64,000 bases of DNA from Hymenobacter actinosclerus (GTDB lineage Bacteria; Bacteroidota; Bacteroidia; Cytophagales; Hymenobacteraceae), in contig NZ_FOHS01000003.1 in the NCBI RefSeq assembly GCF_900111515.1, positions 186,001 through 250,000 of the forward strand, read 5' to 3'. The position numbers and the translations under genes are program-made. The notes under the pieces were generated by a model. The model was not told the origin of the DNA, searched no databases, and worked only from the letters and a program-made list of their open reading frames with translations. Within the stretch, counting starts at the first letter, position 1. Every line of letters begins with the position of its first letter. Of the stretch, positions 17,547-26,019 are shown piece after piece.

Positions 17547-18743
17547 TCAACTTTCTTCAGCCAGAAACCCCACCTTTTTCAGCTCCTGCCAGAACTGTGG
17601 GTAGGACTTGCGCACTACCTGCGGGGCCTCGATGCGGATTTCGCCCAGCAACGCCAAGGGCGCGAAGGCCATGGCCATGCGGTGGTCGTGGTAGGTGGCT
17701 ACCGTTTGGCCGGCTACCCGGAATTTTTCGGCCGTTACCTCAAACCGTCCTTCGCCCGCGTCGGTCAGGGCGGCGCCGAATTTGGCTAGCTCGGCTTGTA
17801 GGGCGGCTATACGGTCAGTTTCCTTGATGCGCAGGCTTTCGAGACCGGTGAGGGTGGCCGGTACGCCCAGGGCCGCGGCTACTACGGCCACGGTCTGCGC
17901 CAGGTCGGGGCAGTCGGTGAAGTCCTGGGTGAGGCGGGCGGCGGGGGCGGCTTTGGTGAGGCGCAGGGTTTCATCGGCCAGAAACTCAGTGTGCACGCCC
18001 AGCCAGGCCATAATGCCCGCAATGGCCTGGTCGCCCTGCCAGGAATAGCGGCGCAATGTGGGCAGCGTCAGGTACGAGCCCTCGGGGGCCAGCGCCAACA
18101 GCGCGTACCAGTAGCTGGCCGCCGACCAGTCGCCCTCCACGGTGTAATCGGTGGGCTGGTAAGCCTGGGGGCGTACCTCCAGCACCTTGCCCAGGTCGCG
18201 GCACACGGCCCCGAAGTGCTGCATGAGTGCCTGCGTCATCCGGATATAAGGCCGCGAGCCCACTTTGCCCGTGAGCCAGATGCGCAGGCCGGCCGGCAGC
18301 GTGGGCGCAATCATCAGCAAAGCCGAAATGTACTGGCTGCTGATGTCGCCGCGCACGGTCAGTTCCAGCGGTTCGGTTTCTTCGGCGGTGGCGGGCTGGG
18401 GCGTGCGGCCCAGCAGGCGCAGGGGCGGGTAGCCTTCCCGACCTATGTATTCGAGGCGGGCGCCCAGTTCACGTAGGGCATCCACGAGCACGGCAATGGG
18501 CCGCTCCTGCATGCGGGCCGTGCCCGTCAGCTCCGTCTGCCGGCCCGTCATGGCCAGGTAGGCCGTCAGGAAGCGCATCACGGTGCCGGCGTCTTCGGCA
18601 TCAAACTCCGGGGCGGCGGGGTCCTGTAGCAGCCGCTGCATTAGCTGGGTGTCGTTGGCGTCGGAGAGGTTGTGGAGCTGACCGCCGCCGGCCAGCGCCT
18701 GAATAATGAGGGCACGGTTGCTTTCACTTTTAGAAGCCGGCAC
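17547..18743 (-). CDS. aroA: 3-phosphoshikimate 1-carboxyvinyltransferase (EPSP synthase)
   Basis: Sixth step of the shikimate pathway: joins PEP to shikimate-3-phosphate in the cytoplasm. Visible landmarks are PASKSESNRALII (the PEP/S3P lysine), AEDAGTVMRFLTAYLA, the DISSQYISALLMIAP strand, SLRIKETDRIAALQ, and HDHRMAMAFAPLAL. GTG 18743 begins at PASKS, but the same frame upstream encodes LTLTWPGGPLRGPAQ, which is the expected first strand of the fold. The true protein is therefore longer by about 20-45 residues. No ATG, GTG or TTG exists between the aroB stop (18881) and 18743; CTG at 18818 or 18863 are candidates. It is in frame with aroB. Confidence 0.9.
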   Translation of the reverse strand: MPASKSESNRALIIQALAGGGQLHNLSDANDTQLMQRLLQDPAAPEFDAEDAGTVMRFLTAYLAMTGRQTELTGTARMQERPIAVLVDALRELGARLEYIGREGYPPLRLLGRTPQPATAEETEPLELTVRGDISSQYISALLMIAPTLPAGLRIWLTGKVGSRPYIRMTQALMQHFGAVCRDLGKVLEVRPQAYQPTDYTVEGDWSAASYWYALLALAPEGSYLTLPTLRRYSWQGDQAIAGIMAWLGVHTEFLADETLRLTKAAPAARLTQDFTDCPDLAQTVAVVAAALGVPATLTGLESLRIKETDRIAALQAELAKFGAALTDAGEGRFEVTAEKFRVAGQTVATYHDHRMAMAFAPLALLGEIRIEAPQVVRKSYPQFWQELKKVGFLAEES

Positions 18744-18878
18744 CTGGGCCGGGCCCCGAAGCGGGCCGCCCGGCCAGGTAAGCGTGAGGAAGGAGCTGAT
18801 AGCAGTAGAAAGTTGCAGGCTGGAGCAGCACTCCGCCTTCGGTTCAGATAAAAAGTGCGCCAGCCGGCTGTTGCGGCC

Positions 18879-19925
18879 CTAGCCCGGCAGGCGGTGGTAG
18901 TAGCGCAGCGAATCGGCAATTTCGGCCAGCGTTACGGGCTGGTCGTACACGCCCCGGCCAATGGCTTCGAGCAGCGTGCAGTTGATGGTGCTGCCGGCGT
19001 TTTTCTTGTCCTGGCGGGCATAGTCGGCAATGGCCTCGGTTTCGAGCAGCACAAACTGCACCTTTTCAAAAATAGAGAACAGGAAGGTTTCGATTTTGTC
19101 CAGCTCGGCCGCGCTCAGCCGGCCCTTATGATGGCTGAGCCAAGCCTCGCACACCATGCCGGCCGCCACCGCCTCGCCGTGCAGAATCTCGCGGCCCGGC
19201 TGCTGCAACAGGTAGCTTTCCAGTGCGTGGCCCACGGTATGGCCGAAATTGAGCAGCTTGCGCAGCCCGGTTTCCAGCGGGTCCTGCTCCACGATGCGCT
19301 GCTTGAGCGCCACCGACTCCTCAATAACCGGCGTCCAGTCATCCACCATAATGCCCACGTAGCGGTTGCGCTCGAAGGCGTCGGCGTCGGCAATCAGCCA
19401 GTGCTTTACCACCTCGGCGTAGCCCGATTTGAGCTGGCGGGGGTCGAGCGTGCGCAGAAAGCGTGGCTCGATGAAGACGGCAGCAGCGGCCTGAAACACG
19501 CCCAGCTGGTTTTTGAAGCCCATAAAGTCGACCCCGGTTTTGCCGCCCACGCTGGCATCTACCTGGGCCAGCAGCGTAGTCGGTACCTGCACGAAGCGTA
19601 CGCCACGCTTGTACACGGCCGCCGCGAAGCCGCCCAGGTCGGTCACTACTCCGCCGCCCAAGTTCACCACCACGGCGTAGCGGTCGGCGCGCAGTTCAGT
19701 TAGTTCGGCCCACAGCAGCTGGCAGGTTTCGAGCGTCTTGTACTCCTCACCGGCGGGCATTTCCACGAGCCGGTAACCGGCCGGCAACTGCGGCTGGAGC
19801 AGCGGCAGGCACTGGCGGACGGTGTTCTCGTCGGCCAATACTACCACTTGGCTCACGGCCGGGGTATGCAGCAGTTCAGCCAGCCGGGGTAGCGCAATTG
19901 CTCCGATATGTACGGTCTGATCCAT
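18879..19925 (-). CDS. aroB: 3-dehydroquinate synthase
   Basis: 348 residues; converts DAHP to 3-dehydroquinate, the second shikimate step, using NAD and a divalent metal. Motifs: VVNLGGGVVTDLGGFAAAVY (NAD-binding glycines), PTTLLAQVDASVGGKTGVD, the metal and catalytic region SGYAEVVKHW, LLNFGHTVGHALE, and HGEAVAAGM. The stop codon TAG is followed in the same frame by the aroA coding region. Upstream is AT-rich divergent DNA facing the lipoprotein gene at 20022, with a weak -7-like sequence (ATGCTTTG) about 45 nt before the start. Confidence 0.96.
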   Translation of the reverse strand: MDQTVHIGAIALPRLAELLHTPAVSQVVVLADENTVRQCLPLLQPQLPAGYRLVEMPAGEEYKTLETCQLLWAELTELRADRYAVVVNLGGGVVTDLGGFAAAVYKRGVRFVQVPTTLLAQVDASVGGKTGVDFMGFKNQLGVFQAAAAVFIEPRFLRTLDPRQLKSGYAEVVKHWLIADADAFERNRYVGIMVDDWTPVIEESVALKQRIVEQDPLETGLRKLLNFGHTVGHALESYLLQQPGREILHGEAVAAGMVCEAWLSHHKGRLSAAELDKIETFLFSIFEKVQFVLLETEAIADYARQDKKNAGSTINCTLLEAIGRGVYDQPVTLAEIADSLRYYHRLPG

Positions 19926-20021
19926 ATTTATATGATTTTTCTCATTTATTTCAAAAACAAAGCATTAATCCAAACAAATAATGCTTATTTCGATACAAAA
20001 TTAATTCATCCGCATTTTCTC

Positions 20022-20507
20022 ATGCGCCCGCAACTTACGTCCCATTTTTCCATACCCTCGCTGGCGCGCTTTATCTGTTGGTTGTTGCTGCTGACCGGCG
20101 GTGGGTTGCTGGCCTCCTGCAGTCGTGAACCGCTGCAACCAGCCGTTGCGGCAGAACTGGTAGGCAACTGGGAGTGGACCCAGACAACCACCGAGCAGCA
20201 CGCCACCCTCACGCCGGCCAATACCGGCCACCGCATGAGCATTCACTTCGACCGCCGGGGCCGGGCGCGCTTCTACCAAGATGAAGTGCTGGTGAGTGCC
20301 GCCAACTTCAAGGTAAGTCGCGATGGCTCGGGCCTGTGGGGGCCAAAACGCTATACCATTATCTACCACGGCTACCAGCGCCGGCAGACGTACTCCTTAA
20401 CCGGCAACCAGCTGCAGCTGCAGGATGTTGCCAGCCAGCCGGCCACGCACCGCTTCCAGCGCACCGATTTGCCCGTTATAACGTCATCGGTGCAGCTTAT
20501 CCGCTGA
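20022..20507 (+). CDS. Putative lipoprotein, lipocalin-like
   Basis: 161 residues. After a basic start, the hydrophobic segment ICWLLLLTGGGLLASC ends in a good lipobox. The mature part begins ELVGNWEWTQTTTEQHATLT, and a later strand reads MSIHFDRRGRARFYQDE; this opening is typical of small lipocalin-like Bacteroidota lipoproteins. ATG 20022 is preferred because upstream in-frame codons encode an AT-rich, non-signal stretch. A strong terminator follows at 20574. The ligand is unknown. Confidence 0.72.
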   Translation: MRPQLTSHFSIPSLARFICWLLLLTGGGLLASCSREPLQPAVAAELVGNWEWTQTTTEQHATLTPANTGHRMSIHFDRRGRARFYQDEVLVSAANFKVSRDGSGLWGPKRYTIIYHGYQRRQTYSLTGNQLQLQDVASQPATHRFQRTDLPVITSSVQLIR

Positions 20508-20573
20508 TATCGGGCTGCTATTTGTGCTTTCTTCACTCCTGCTACGGCGCTTGCTGCCGGCAGGCTTGCTCAA

Positions 20574-20606
20574 AAGGGCTTCACCATTCAGGGTGAAGCC
20601 CTTTTT
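20574..20606 (+). terminator. Rho-independent terminator
   Basis: Stem AAGGGCTTCACC (20574-20585) with GGTGAAGCCCTT (20592-20603), then T run. It closes the lipoprotein transcript before the proline dehydrogenase promoter region (TATCTTTA at 20694 is a 7-of-8 -7 match). Confidence 0.88.
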
Positions 20607-20757
20607 TGGTGCGCCACGGGACGGTTCTGGCCCGCAGCTGCGGCCGGGCCGGGTTATGCGCCGGCCCGATGCGGAGAAACTAGGTTGTCGGCTTATCTTT
20701 ACTTATTCTTATTGCTACGCGTCCGTTTTGCCCGGCCGCTACTACCCGCTGCTTCCT

Positions 20758-21945
20758 ATGTCTCAACTCCAGGCTCCCCCCATTTCCTTCGACGACACGG
20801 CCGTTGCATTCGCCTCCCGCTCCAATGGCGAGCTACGGAAAATGTACGCCCTGTTTGCCTCGATGAACAACCCCACGCTGGTAAAAACCGGCAGCGGAAT
20901 CATGAAAACGGCCCTTAAGTGGCATGTACCCGGCACGAAGTTTCTCATCAAGAACTCCATATTCGAGCAGTTCTGCGGGGGCGAAACCATTCAGGAGTGC
21001 CTGCCCGTAATTGAGGAGCTGGGCCGCTACGACATTGGCACCATCCTCGATTACTCGGTAGAAGGTGAGGGCAGCGACAAAAGCTTCGATGCCACAACCA
21101 CCGAAATTCTGGCCACGCTCGATCTGGCCCACCGCTCCAAGCACATCCCCTTCTCGGTGTTCAAAGTAACCGGCGTAGGTGAGGCAGCTATTCTGGAAAA
21201 AATACAGGCCGGCAAAACGCTGAGCGCGGCCGAGCAGGCCAGCTACGATAAAACTGTGCTCCGGGTGAATGCCATCTGCGCCCGGGCCCATCAGTACGGA
21301 GTGCGCGTGTTCATCGACGCCGAGGAAAGCTGGTTCCAGGATACCATCGACCAGCTGGCTTACCAGATGATGCGGCGCTACAACCACGAGTCGGCCATCG
21401 TCTGGAACACCTACCAGCTCTACCGCCACGACCGGCTGGAGGCCCTCGAAGCGTCCGCCGCCGAGGCGGCCGCCGGCCACTACCACATCGGAGCCAAGCT
21501 GGTGCGCGGGGCCTACATGGAGAAGGAGGCCCGCACCGCCTCGGCCCAGAGCCGCCCCACGCCCATCAACCCCAGCAAGCAGGCCACCGATGCGTTATAT
21601 GACGAGGCGCTCAGGTATTGCATCGACCACATCGACCATATCAGCGTGTGCGCCGGCACTCACAACGAAGCCAGCTCGCTGCTGCTCACCCAGCTGATCC
21701 AGCAGGCCGGCCTGCGTCCCAACGACCCGCGGGTGTGGTTTGCCCAGCTGTATGGCATGAGCGACAACCTGAGCTATAACCTGGCCAACGCGGGCTACAA
21801 CACGGCCAAATACGTACCCTACGGCCCCGTGGAGGCCGTGATGCCCTACCTGTTGCGCCGCGCCGACGAAAACACGGCCATTGCGGGCCAGACCAGCCGC
21901 GAGTTTCGCCTGATTCAGAAGGAGATGAGCCGCCGCAAGCTCTAG
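20758..21945 (+). CDS. Proline dehydrogenase
   Basis: 395 residues, a stand-alone FAD-dependent PRODH barrel. It oxidises proline to pyrroline-5-carboxylate. Conserved blocks: FSVFKVTGVGEAAILEK, RVFIDAEESWFQDTID, NTYQLYRHDRL, KLVRGAYMEKEA with its conserved Arg, GTHNEASS and YGPVEAVMPYLLRRADEN near the end. The P5C dehydrogenase partner is not in this window. ATG 20758 is the first start that gives a family-like N-terminus; the frame is open further upstream but encodes no recognisable sequence. Confidence 0.93.
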   Translation: MSQLQAPPISFDDTAVAFASRSNGELRKMYALFASMNNPTLVKTGSGIMKTALKWHVPGTKFLIKNSIFEQFCGGETIQECLPVIEELGRYDIGTILDYSVEGEGSDKSFDATTTEILATLDLAHRSKHIPFSVFKVTGVGEAAILEKIQAGKTLSAAEQASYDKTVLRVNAICARAHQYGVRVFIDAEESWFQDTIDQLAYQMMRRYNHESAIVWNTYQLYRHDRLEALEASAAEAAAGHYHIGAKLVRGAYMEKEARTASAQSRPTPINPSKQATDALYDEALRYCIDHIDHISVCAGTHNEASSLLLTQLIQQAGLRPNDPRVWFAQLYGMSDNLSYNLANAGYNTAKYVPYGPVEAVMPYLLRRADENTAIAGQTSREFRLIQKEMSRRKL

Positions 21946-21960
21946 TAACCCAACGCACTC

Positions 21961-22007
21961 AGGCCTACCGGAGCTAAACGGCATAGTTTTGGCACCGGTA
22001 GGCCTTT
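21961..22007 (+). terminator. Terminator-like hairpin containing a promoter element in its loop
   Basis: AGGCCTACCGG (21961-21971) pairs exactly with CCGGTAGGCCT (21995-22005) and is followed by TTTT. The loop carries TAGTTTTG. Confidence 0.75.
21984..21991 (+). promoter_or_regulatory. -7 promoter element for the 22055 gene
   Basis: TAGTTTTG matches TAnnTTTG exactly. It lies within the loop of the preceding terminator hairpin, 71 nt before the ATG at 22055. Confidence 0.5.
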
Positions 22008-22054
22008 TGCCCTTTTACGGGGCCGCATTTATTCACTCCCCTCTTCTCCCGCCC

Positions 22055-22435
22055 ATGATTGGCCGAGTACGCTCTCACCTCATCCGCTTTTCCCGCAACC
22101 AGATTGGCACCACCAGCTACCTGAACCTGATTCAGGAAGCCGAGTTGGGCCTGAACCTGGAAATCACGCACGAAAAGGCCCGGCTCAACGAAATCCTGAC
22201 CGAAATTTCGGAGCACGAGTTTCAGGCCGGCCGGCCGATTCTCAGCTGCCTGGTGAAGGTGAAGGGCTCGAAGGGGCAGGGCGACAACTTCTTTAAAATG
22301 TGCGAGCGGCTGGGCATGGGCGAGTGGCGCACCCTCAAGCAGGACGAGGACTTCCTGAAGAACCTACGCCAGGAATGCCGTGCTTTTTGGCAGGATGATG
22401 CCAATTTTGAAAAATTTGCGAAGCCGAAGAGTTAA
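22055..22435 (+). CDS. Conserved hypothetical protein
   Basis: 126 residues, cytoplasmic-looking, no signal peptide. It begins MIGRVRSHLIRFSRNQIG, then EITEISEHEF-type charged helices, then GRPILSCLVKVKGSKGQGD and NFFKMCERLGMG. The latter pattern recalls a widespread family of unknown function with GRPxLSxxVV followed by PGxGFFxLA, but I am not certain of membership. A small hairpin GGTTGCG/CGCAACC (22488-22514) downstream may end its transcript. Confidence 0.7.
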   Translation: MIGRVRSHLIRFSRNQIGTTSYLNLIQEAELGLNLEITHEKARLNEILTEISEHEFQAGRPILSCLVKVKGSKGQGDNFFKMCERLGMGEWRTLKQDEDFLKNLRQECRAFWQDDANFEKFAKPKS

Positions 22436-22625
22436 GTCAAAAAGCGGCTTATAGGGGCCTGAGATGGGATTTTGGGGAGAGCAGAAAGGTTGCGTACATC
22501 ATTTTGGCGCAACCTCGTTTTGGGGGCTGCGTTAAGAGCCTCGAAACCTCCGTTACTCTCTTCCTTTCCATTGGAGCACGGAAATCACTGTTTTATTTCC
22601 ATTCCCATCTTAATTCTCCCTTCCC

Positions 22626-23321
22626 ATGAACAACGATTCGATGAACCGCGACAACAATCCTAATCACGATTTCAGTGCTACCCAGAAGGGTGCTGCTGCT
22701 GCCGGCTCGGTAGGTGCTGCCGTAGGTGCTGGCATTGATGCCACCCAGAATGCCGCCGGCGATGCCGCTCGTGCCGTAACTGGCAGCAACGAAACGTATG
22801 GCTCGGGCAACAGCTACACTGCTGGCTCGTTCCGCGACCGTGACAGCGCCGAGCGTGCTTACCAGTCGCTGGCCTCGCGTGGCTACCATAAGGATGATGT
22901 GAACCTCGTAATGTCGGAAGATGCCCGTAAGCAGCACTTCGGCGACAGCACGGTTGATACCGAACTTGGCGATAAGGCCATGGAAGGTGCCGGTGTAGGT
23001 TCGGCCATTGGTGGTACGGCTGGTGCCATTATCGGTGCCATTGCTGCCATCGGTACTTCGGTAGCTCTGCCCGGCCTGGGCCTCGTAATTGCCGGTCCTA
23101 TTGCGGCTGCTCTGGCTGGTGCCGGTGCTGGTGGCCTGACGGGTGGCCTGGTAGGTGCCCTGGTAGGCTCGGGCATTCCCGAGGAGCACGCTGCCGAGTA
23201 CGAAACCGACGTGAAGAACGGCAACATTGTGATGGGCGTACGTCCTCGCAACGAAGAAGATGCCCGTTACTTCGAAGAGGAGTTCCGTCGTCACAACGGC
23301 GATAAAGTACGTCGCTACTAA
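22626..23321 (+). CDS. YflT-like general stress protein with glycine-zipper segment
   Basis: 231 residues. Three parts are visible: a polar, Asn/Asp-rich N-terminus (1-60); a GS17M/YflT-like domain beginning TAGSFRDRDSAERAYQSLAS and GYHKDDVNLVMSEDARK; and a long Gly/Ala-rich hydrophobic stretch (about 120-185) that could insert in membranes. It ends with IPEEHAAEYETDVKNGNIVM, typical of stress proteins of this type. The gene favours GGT, GCT, CGT and GTA codons unlike its GGC/GCC-rich neighbours, suggesting high expression. It is single, with its own strong terminator. Confidence 0.8.
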   Translation: MNNDSMNRDNNPNHDFSATQKGAAAAGSVGAAVGAGIDATQNAAGDAARAVTGSNETYGSGNSYTAGSFRDRDSAERAYQSLASRGYHKDDVNLVMSEDARKQHFGDSTVDTELGDKAMEGAGVGSAIGGTAGAIIGAIAAIGTSVALPGLGLVIAGPIAAALAGAGAGGLTGGLVGALVGSGIPEEHAAEYETDVKNGNIVMGVRPRNEEDARYFEEEFRRHNGDKVRRY

Positions 23322-23352
23322 GCATCTACGCCCCTGGCGTAACTAAGTAAAC

Positions 23353-23389
23353 AAAAAGGTTCTTCCTGTTAAGGGAAGAACCTTTTTTT
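23353..23389 (+). terminator. Rho-independent terminator
   Basis: AAAAAGGTTCTTCC (23353-23366) pairs with GGAAGAACC plus T7 (23374-23389). The rest of 23390-23633 holds an AT-rich stretch that could contain the promoter of the S41 protease and a small CCGGAC/GTCCGG hairpin near 23475-23491; nothing else was seen. Confidence 0.92.
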
Positions 23390-23633
23390 GTGAGCCACCC
23401 GCCAAAAAATTAACTTTAAGCCAGTTTTGGGCTTCTATTTGCTCACCTGCTATATTCACCACCGGCAAACGTGCCCGGACCGCTGAGTCCGGACGCTTTA
23501 ATAAGAACAGCCGGCGGTTAGCATCAGGCACTTATTTCCCTGCCCGGTACGTTACCTGATTGAACCGGCCTTTTTGGCCAGCGGCCGTTGGTGGCCTCAT
23601 CTGCTCGTTTTTCATTTCATCTTCTCCTGACCC

Positions 23634-25781
23634 ATGCCTGCTCCCCGCATTAAAATAGGCCTGTACGTTTCGGTCCTGCTGGCCGTCTTCGTGCTGGCTT
23701 CCTACAAGCTCTACCGGCGCAACGACACGCAGCCGCTCCAGAAAGACGAGGTGCTGATCAAGGCAATGGTGCAGGGCCTGTCGCAGGCGCACTACCAGCC
23801 CGAACGGCTCGACGACGCTTTTTCCAAGCGCGTGTTCGACCTCTACCTGAAGCGCCTCGACGGCAGCAAAAAGTTTCTGCTGGCCACCGATGTGCAGCAA
23901 CTGCGCCAGTACCAGAACGACATCGACAACCAGATTATCCGCGGCACCCACGAGTACCTGGACCTGGGCACCAAGCTCATGGCCCAGCGCGTGAAGGATG
24001 TGCAGGGCATCTACCGGGACATCCTGGCCAAGCCCTTCGATTTTACGGCGCCTGAAACGTTCGAGACCGAGGCCGATAAAATCACTTTCGCCTCGACTCC
24101 GGCCGCGCAGCGCGAGGAGTGGCGCAAGTTCCTGAAATACCAGACCATGGTACGCCTCTCGGAGATAATGGACGAGCAGGCCAAAAAGAAGGACAAGCCC
24201 CTGGCCTCCACCAACGCCAAGCCCTCGGAAGCTACGGTATCGAGCCCGGTGCTAACGGCCGAGCAAATGGAAGCCGAGGCCCGTAAGCGGGTGCTCAAGT
24301 ACTTCGATGACTACTTCCATGATCTGGAGCAGACGGAGGCAACCGACCGCCTGGCCATGTACGCCAACGTAATTGCCAACACCTACGACCCGCACACCGA
24401 GTACTTCGCCCCGCGCCAGAAAGACGACTTCGACATTGCCATGACCGGCCGCTTCGAGGGCATTGGCGCCACGTTGCAGGAGAAGGATGGCAACATCAAG
24501 GTTAACGACATTGTGCCGGGCTCGGCCTCGTACCGGCAGGGCGAGCTGAAGGCCGGCGACATTATTCTGCGGGTGGCGCAGGGTTCCGAGGAGCCGGTAT
24601 CGGTAGAAGGCTGGCGCCTGGACAAAGCCATTACCCTTATCCGGGGCCGCAAGAACACGGAGGTGCGCCTGACGGTGCGCAAGCCCGACAACAGCACCAA
24701 AATCATTCCCATCATCCGCGATGTGGTAGTGATTGAGGAAACCTACGCGCAGTCGGCCACCATCAACGACAATGGCAACAAGCTGGGCTATATCAAGCTG
24801 CCTAACTTCTACGCCGACTTCAACGACAATGGGGGCCGCAGCTCGGCCGCCGATGTGAAGAAGGAGCTGGAAAAGCTGAAGGCTGAAAACGTGAAGGGCA
24901 TTGTGCTCGATCTGCGCTTCAACGGCGGCGGCTCGCTCCAGGACGCGGTGGAAATGGCTGGCCTGTTCATCGACAGCGGCCCGATTGTACAGGTGCGCGG
25001 CGGCCAGGGTGCCGCCACCATCCTCAACGACCGTGACCCGCGCGTGCAGTACAGCGGTCCGCTGATTGTGCTGGTGAACAAGTACAGCGCCTCGGCTTCC
25101 GAGATTCTGGCCGCCGCCATCCAGGACTACAAGCGCGGCGTGATTATGGGTTCGGCCAGCACTTATGGCAAGGGCACGGTGCAGCGTATTATTGATCTGG
25201 ACGACGCGCTGCCGGCCGAGTTCAACAGCATCAAGCCCTTCGGCTCGCTCAAGCTCACCATTCAGAAGTTCTACCGCATCAACGGCGGCTCAACGCAGTT
25301 CAAGGGCGTTGTACCCGACATCATCCTGCCCGATGCTTACAGCTACCTCGATCAGGGCGAAAAGAGCCAGGAGTACGCCCTGAAGTGGGACGAGATTACG
25401 CCCGCCCGCTACCGGGTATGGGCCGGTAACCCGCCCATCGACAAGCTGCGGCAGGCCAGCCTGGCCCGCGTGAACAGCAACGCCAGCTTCAAGCAGCTCT
25501 CCGATATGGTACAGCGCATGGTCAAGCGTAAGGACGACACCAAGGTATCGTTGCAGCTGGCCAGCTACCGGGCCGAGCAGCAGCAGGCCAAGGCAGAAGC
25601 GGATAAGTACGAGGCCATCCAGAACGCGGCCCAGCCCATGGCCATTACGCCCCTGGCGTTCGATCTGCGCCAGATTGGTGCCGATACGATCAAGGTGAAT
25701 CGGGCCTCGCGCTTCGTGAAGCCGCTGACCAAGGACATTACGCTGCGCGAAGCTGTAGCCGTACTGCACGACGAAATGTAA
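23634..25781 (+). CDS. S41 tail-specific carboxy-terminal processing protease (Prc/Tsp type)
   Basis: 715 residues with an N-terminal signal anchor (GLYVSVLLAVFVLASY). A long helical N-terminal domain follows, then a PDZ domain (about 270-350, GRFEGIGATLQEKDGNIKV), the S41 core, and a DUF3340-like C-terminal region. The Ser is in NKYSASASEI near 484 and the Lys in STYGKGTVQ near 511, the Ser/Lys dyad. Acts in the periplasm on envelope proteins, recognising C-termini. The length fits Prc rather than the short CtpA type. Confidence 0.94.
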   Translation: MPAPRIKIGLYVSVLLAVFVLASYKLYRRNDTQPLQKDEVLIKAMVQGLSQAHYQPERLDDAFSKRVFDLYLKRLDGSKKFLLATDVQQLRQYQNDIDNQIIRGTHEYLDLGTKLMAQRVKDVQGIYRDILAKPFDFTAPETFETEADKITFASTPAAQREEWRKFLKYQTMVRLSEIMDEQAKKKDKPLASTNAKPSEATVSSPVLTAEQMEAEARKRVLKYFDDYFHDLEQTEATDRLAMYANVIANTYDPHTEYFAPRQKDDFDIAMTGRFEGIGATLQEKDGNIKVNDIVPGSASYRQGELKAGDIILRVAQGSEEPVSVEGWRLDKAITLIRGRKNTEVRLTVRKPDNSTKIIPIIRDVVVIEETYAQSATINDNGNKLGYIKLPNFYADFNDNGGRSSAADVKKELEKLKAENVKGIVLDLRFNGGGSLQDAVEMAGLFIDSGPIVQVRGGQGAATILNDRDPRVQYSGPLIVLVNKYSASASEILAAAIQDYKRGVIMGSASTYGKGTVQRIIDLDDALPAEFNSIKPFGSLKLTIQKFYRINGGSTQFKGVVPDIILPDAYSYLDQGEKSQEYALKWDEITPARYRVWAGNPPIDKLRQASLARVNSNASFKQLSDMVQRMVKRKDDTKVSLQLASYRAEQQQAKAEADKYEAIQNAAQPMAITPLAFDLRQIGADTIKVNRASRFVKPLTKDITLREAVAVLHDEM

Positions 25782-25810
25782 AGCAGAAAGGCCATTTAAA
25801 AGCCGCTGTG

Positions 25811-25845
25811 AAAGCCTCCCGGACCAAGGTCCGGGAGGCTTTTTT
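25811..25845 (+). terminator. Rho-independent terminator of the S41 protease gene
   Basis: Perfect 15-bp stem, 25811-25825 with 25828-25842, 2-nt loop, followed by T run. Confidence 0.92.
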
Positions 25846-25993
25846 GCATTTGCACTGCTACTCTGCGTATTCTTAGTAATCGACCATGCAAACACAGTCA
25901 TCATCAGCATTTATTTTTCATGTTAAAACACTGATATTCAACATGATTATACACTAAATATATTACCCAATATTTTTAGCAAATTAGAACTTA

Positions 25994-26001
25994 TATCTTT
26001 G
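25994..26001 (+). promoter_or_regulatory. -7 promoter element for the 26020 gene
   Basis: TATCTTTG, an exact TAnnTTTG match, inside a strongly AT-rich 130-nt leader and only 18 nt before the ATG, so the 5' UTR would be very short. Confidence 0.6.
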
Positions 26002-26019
26002 CTAAACGGTTTACTAATC

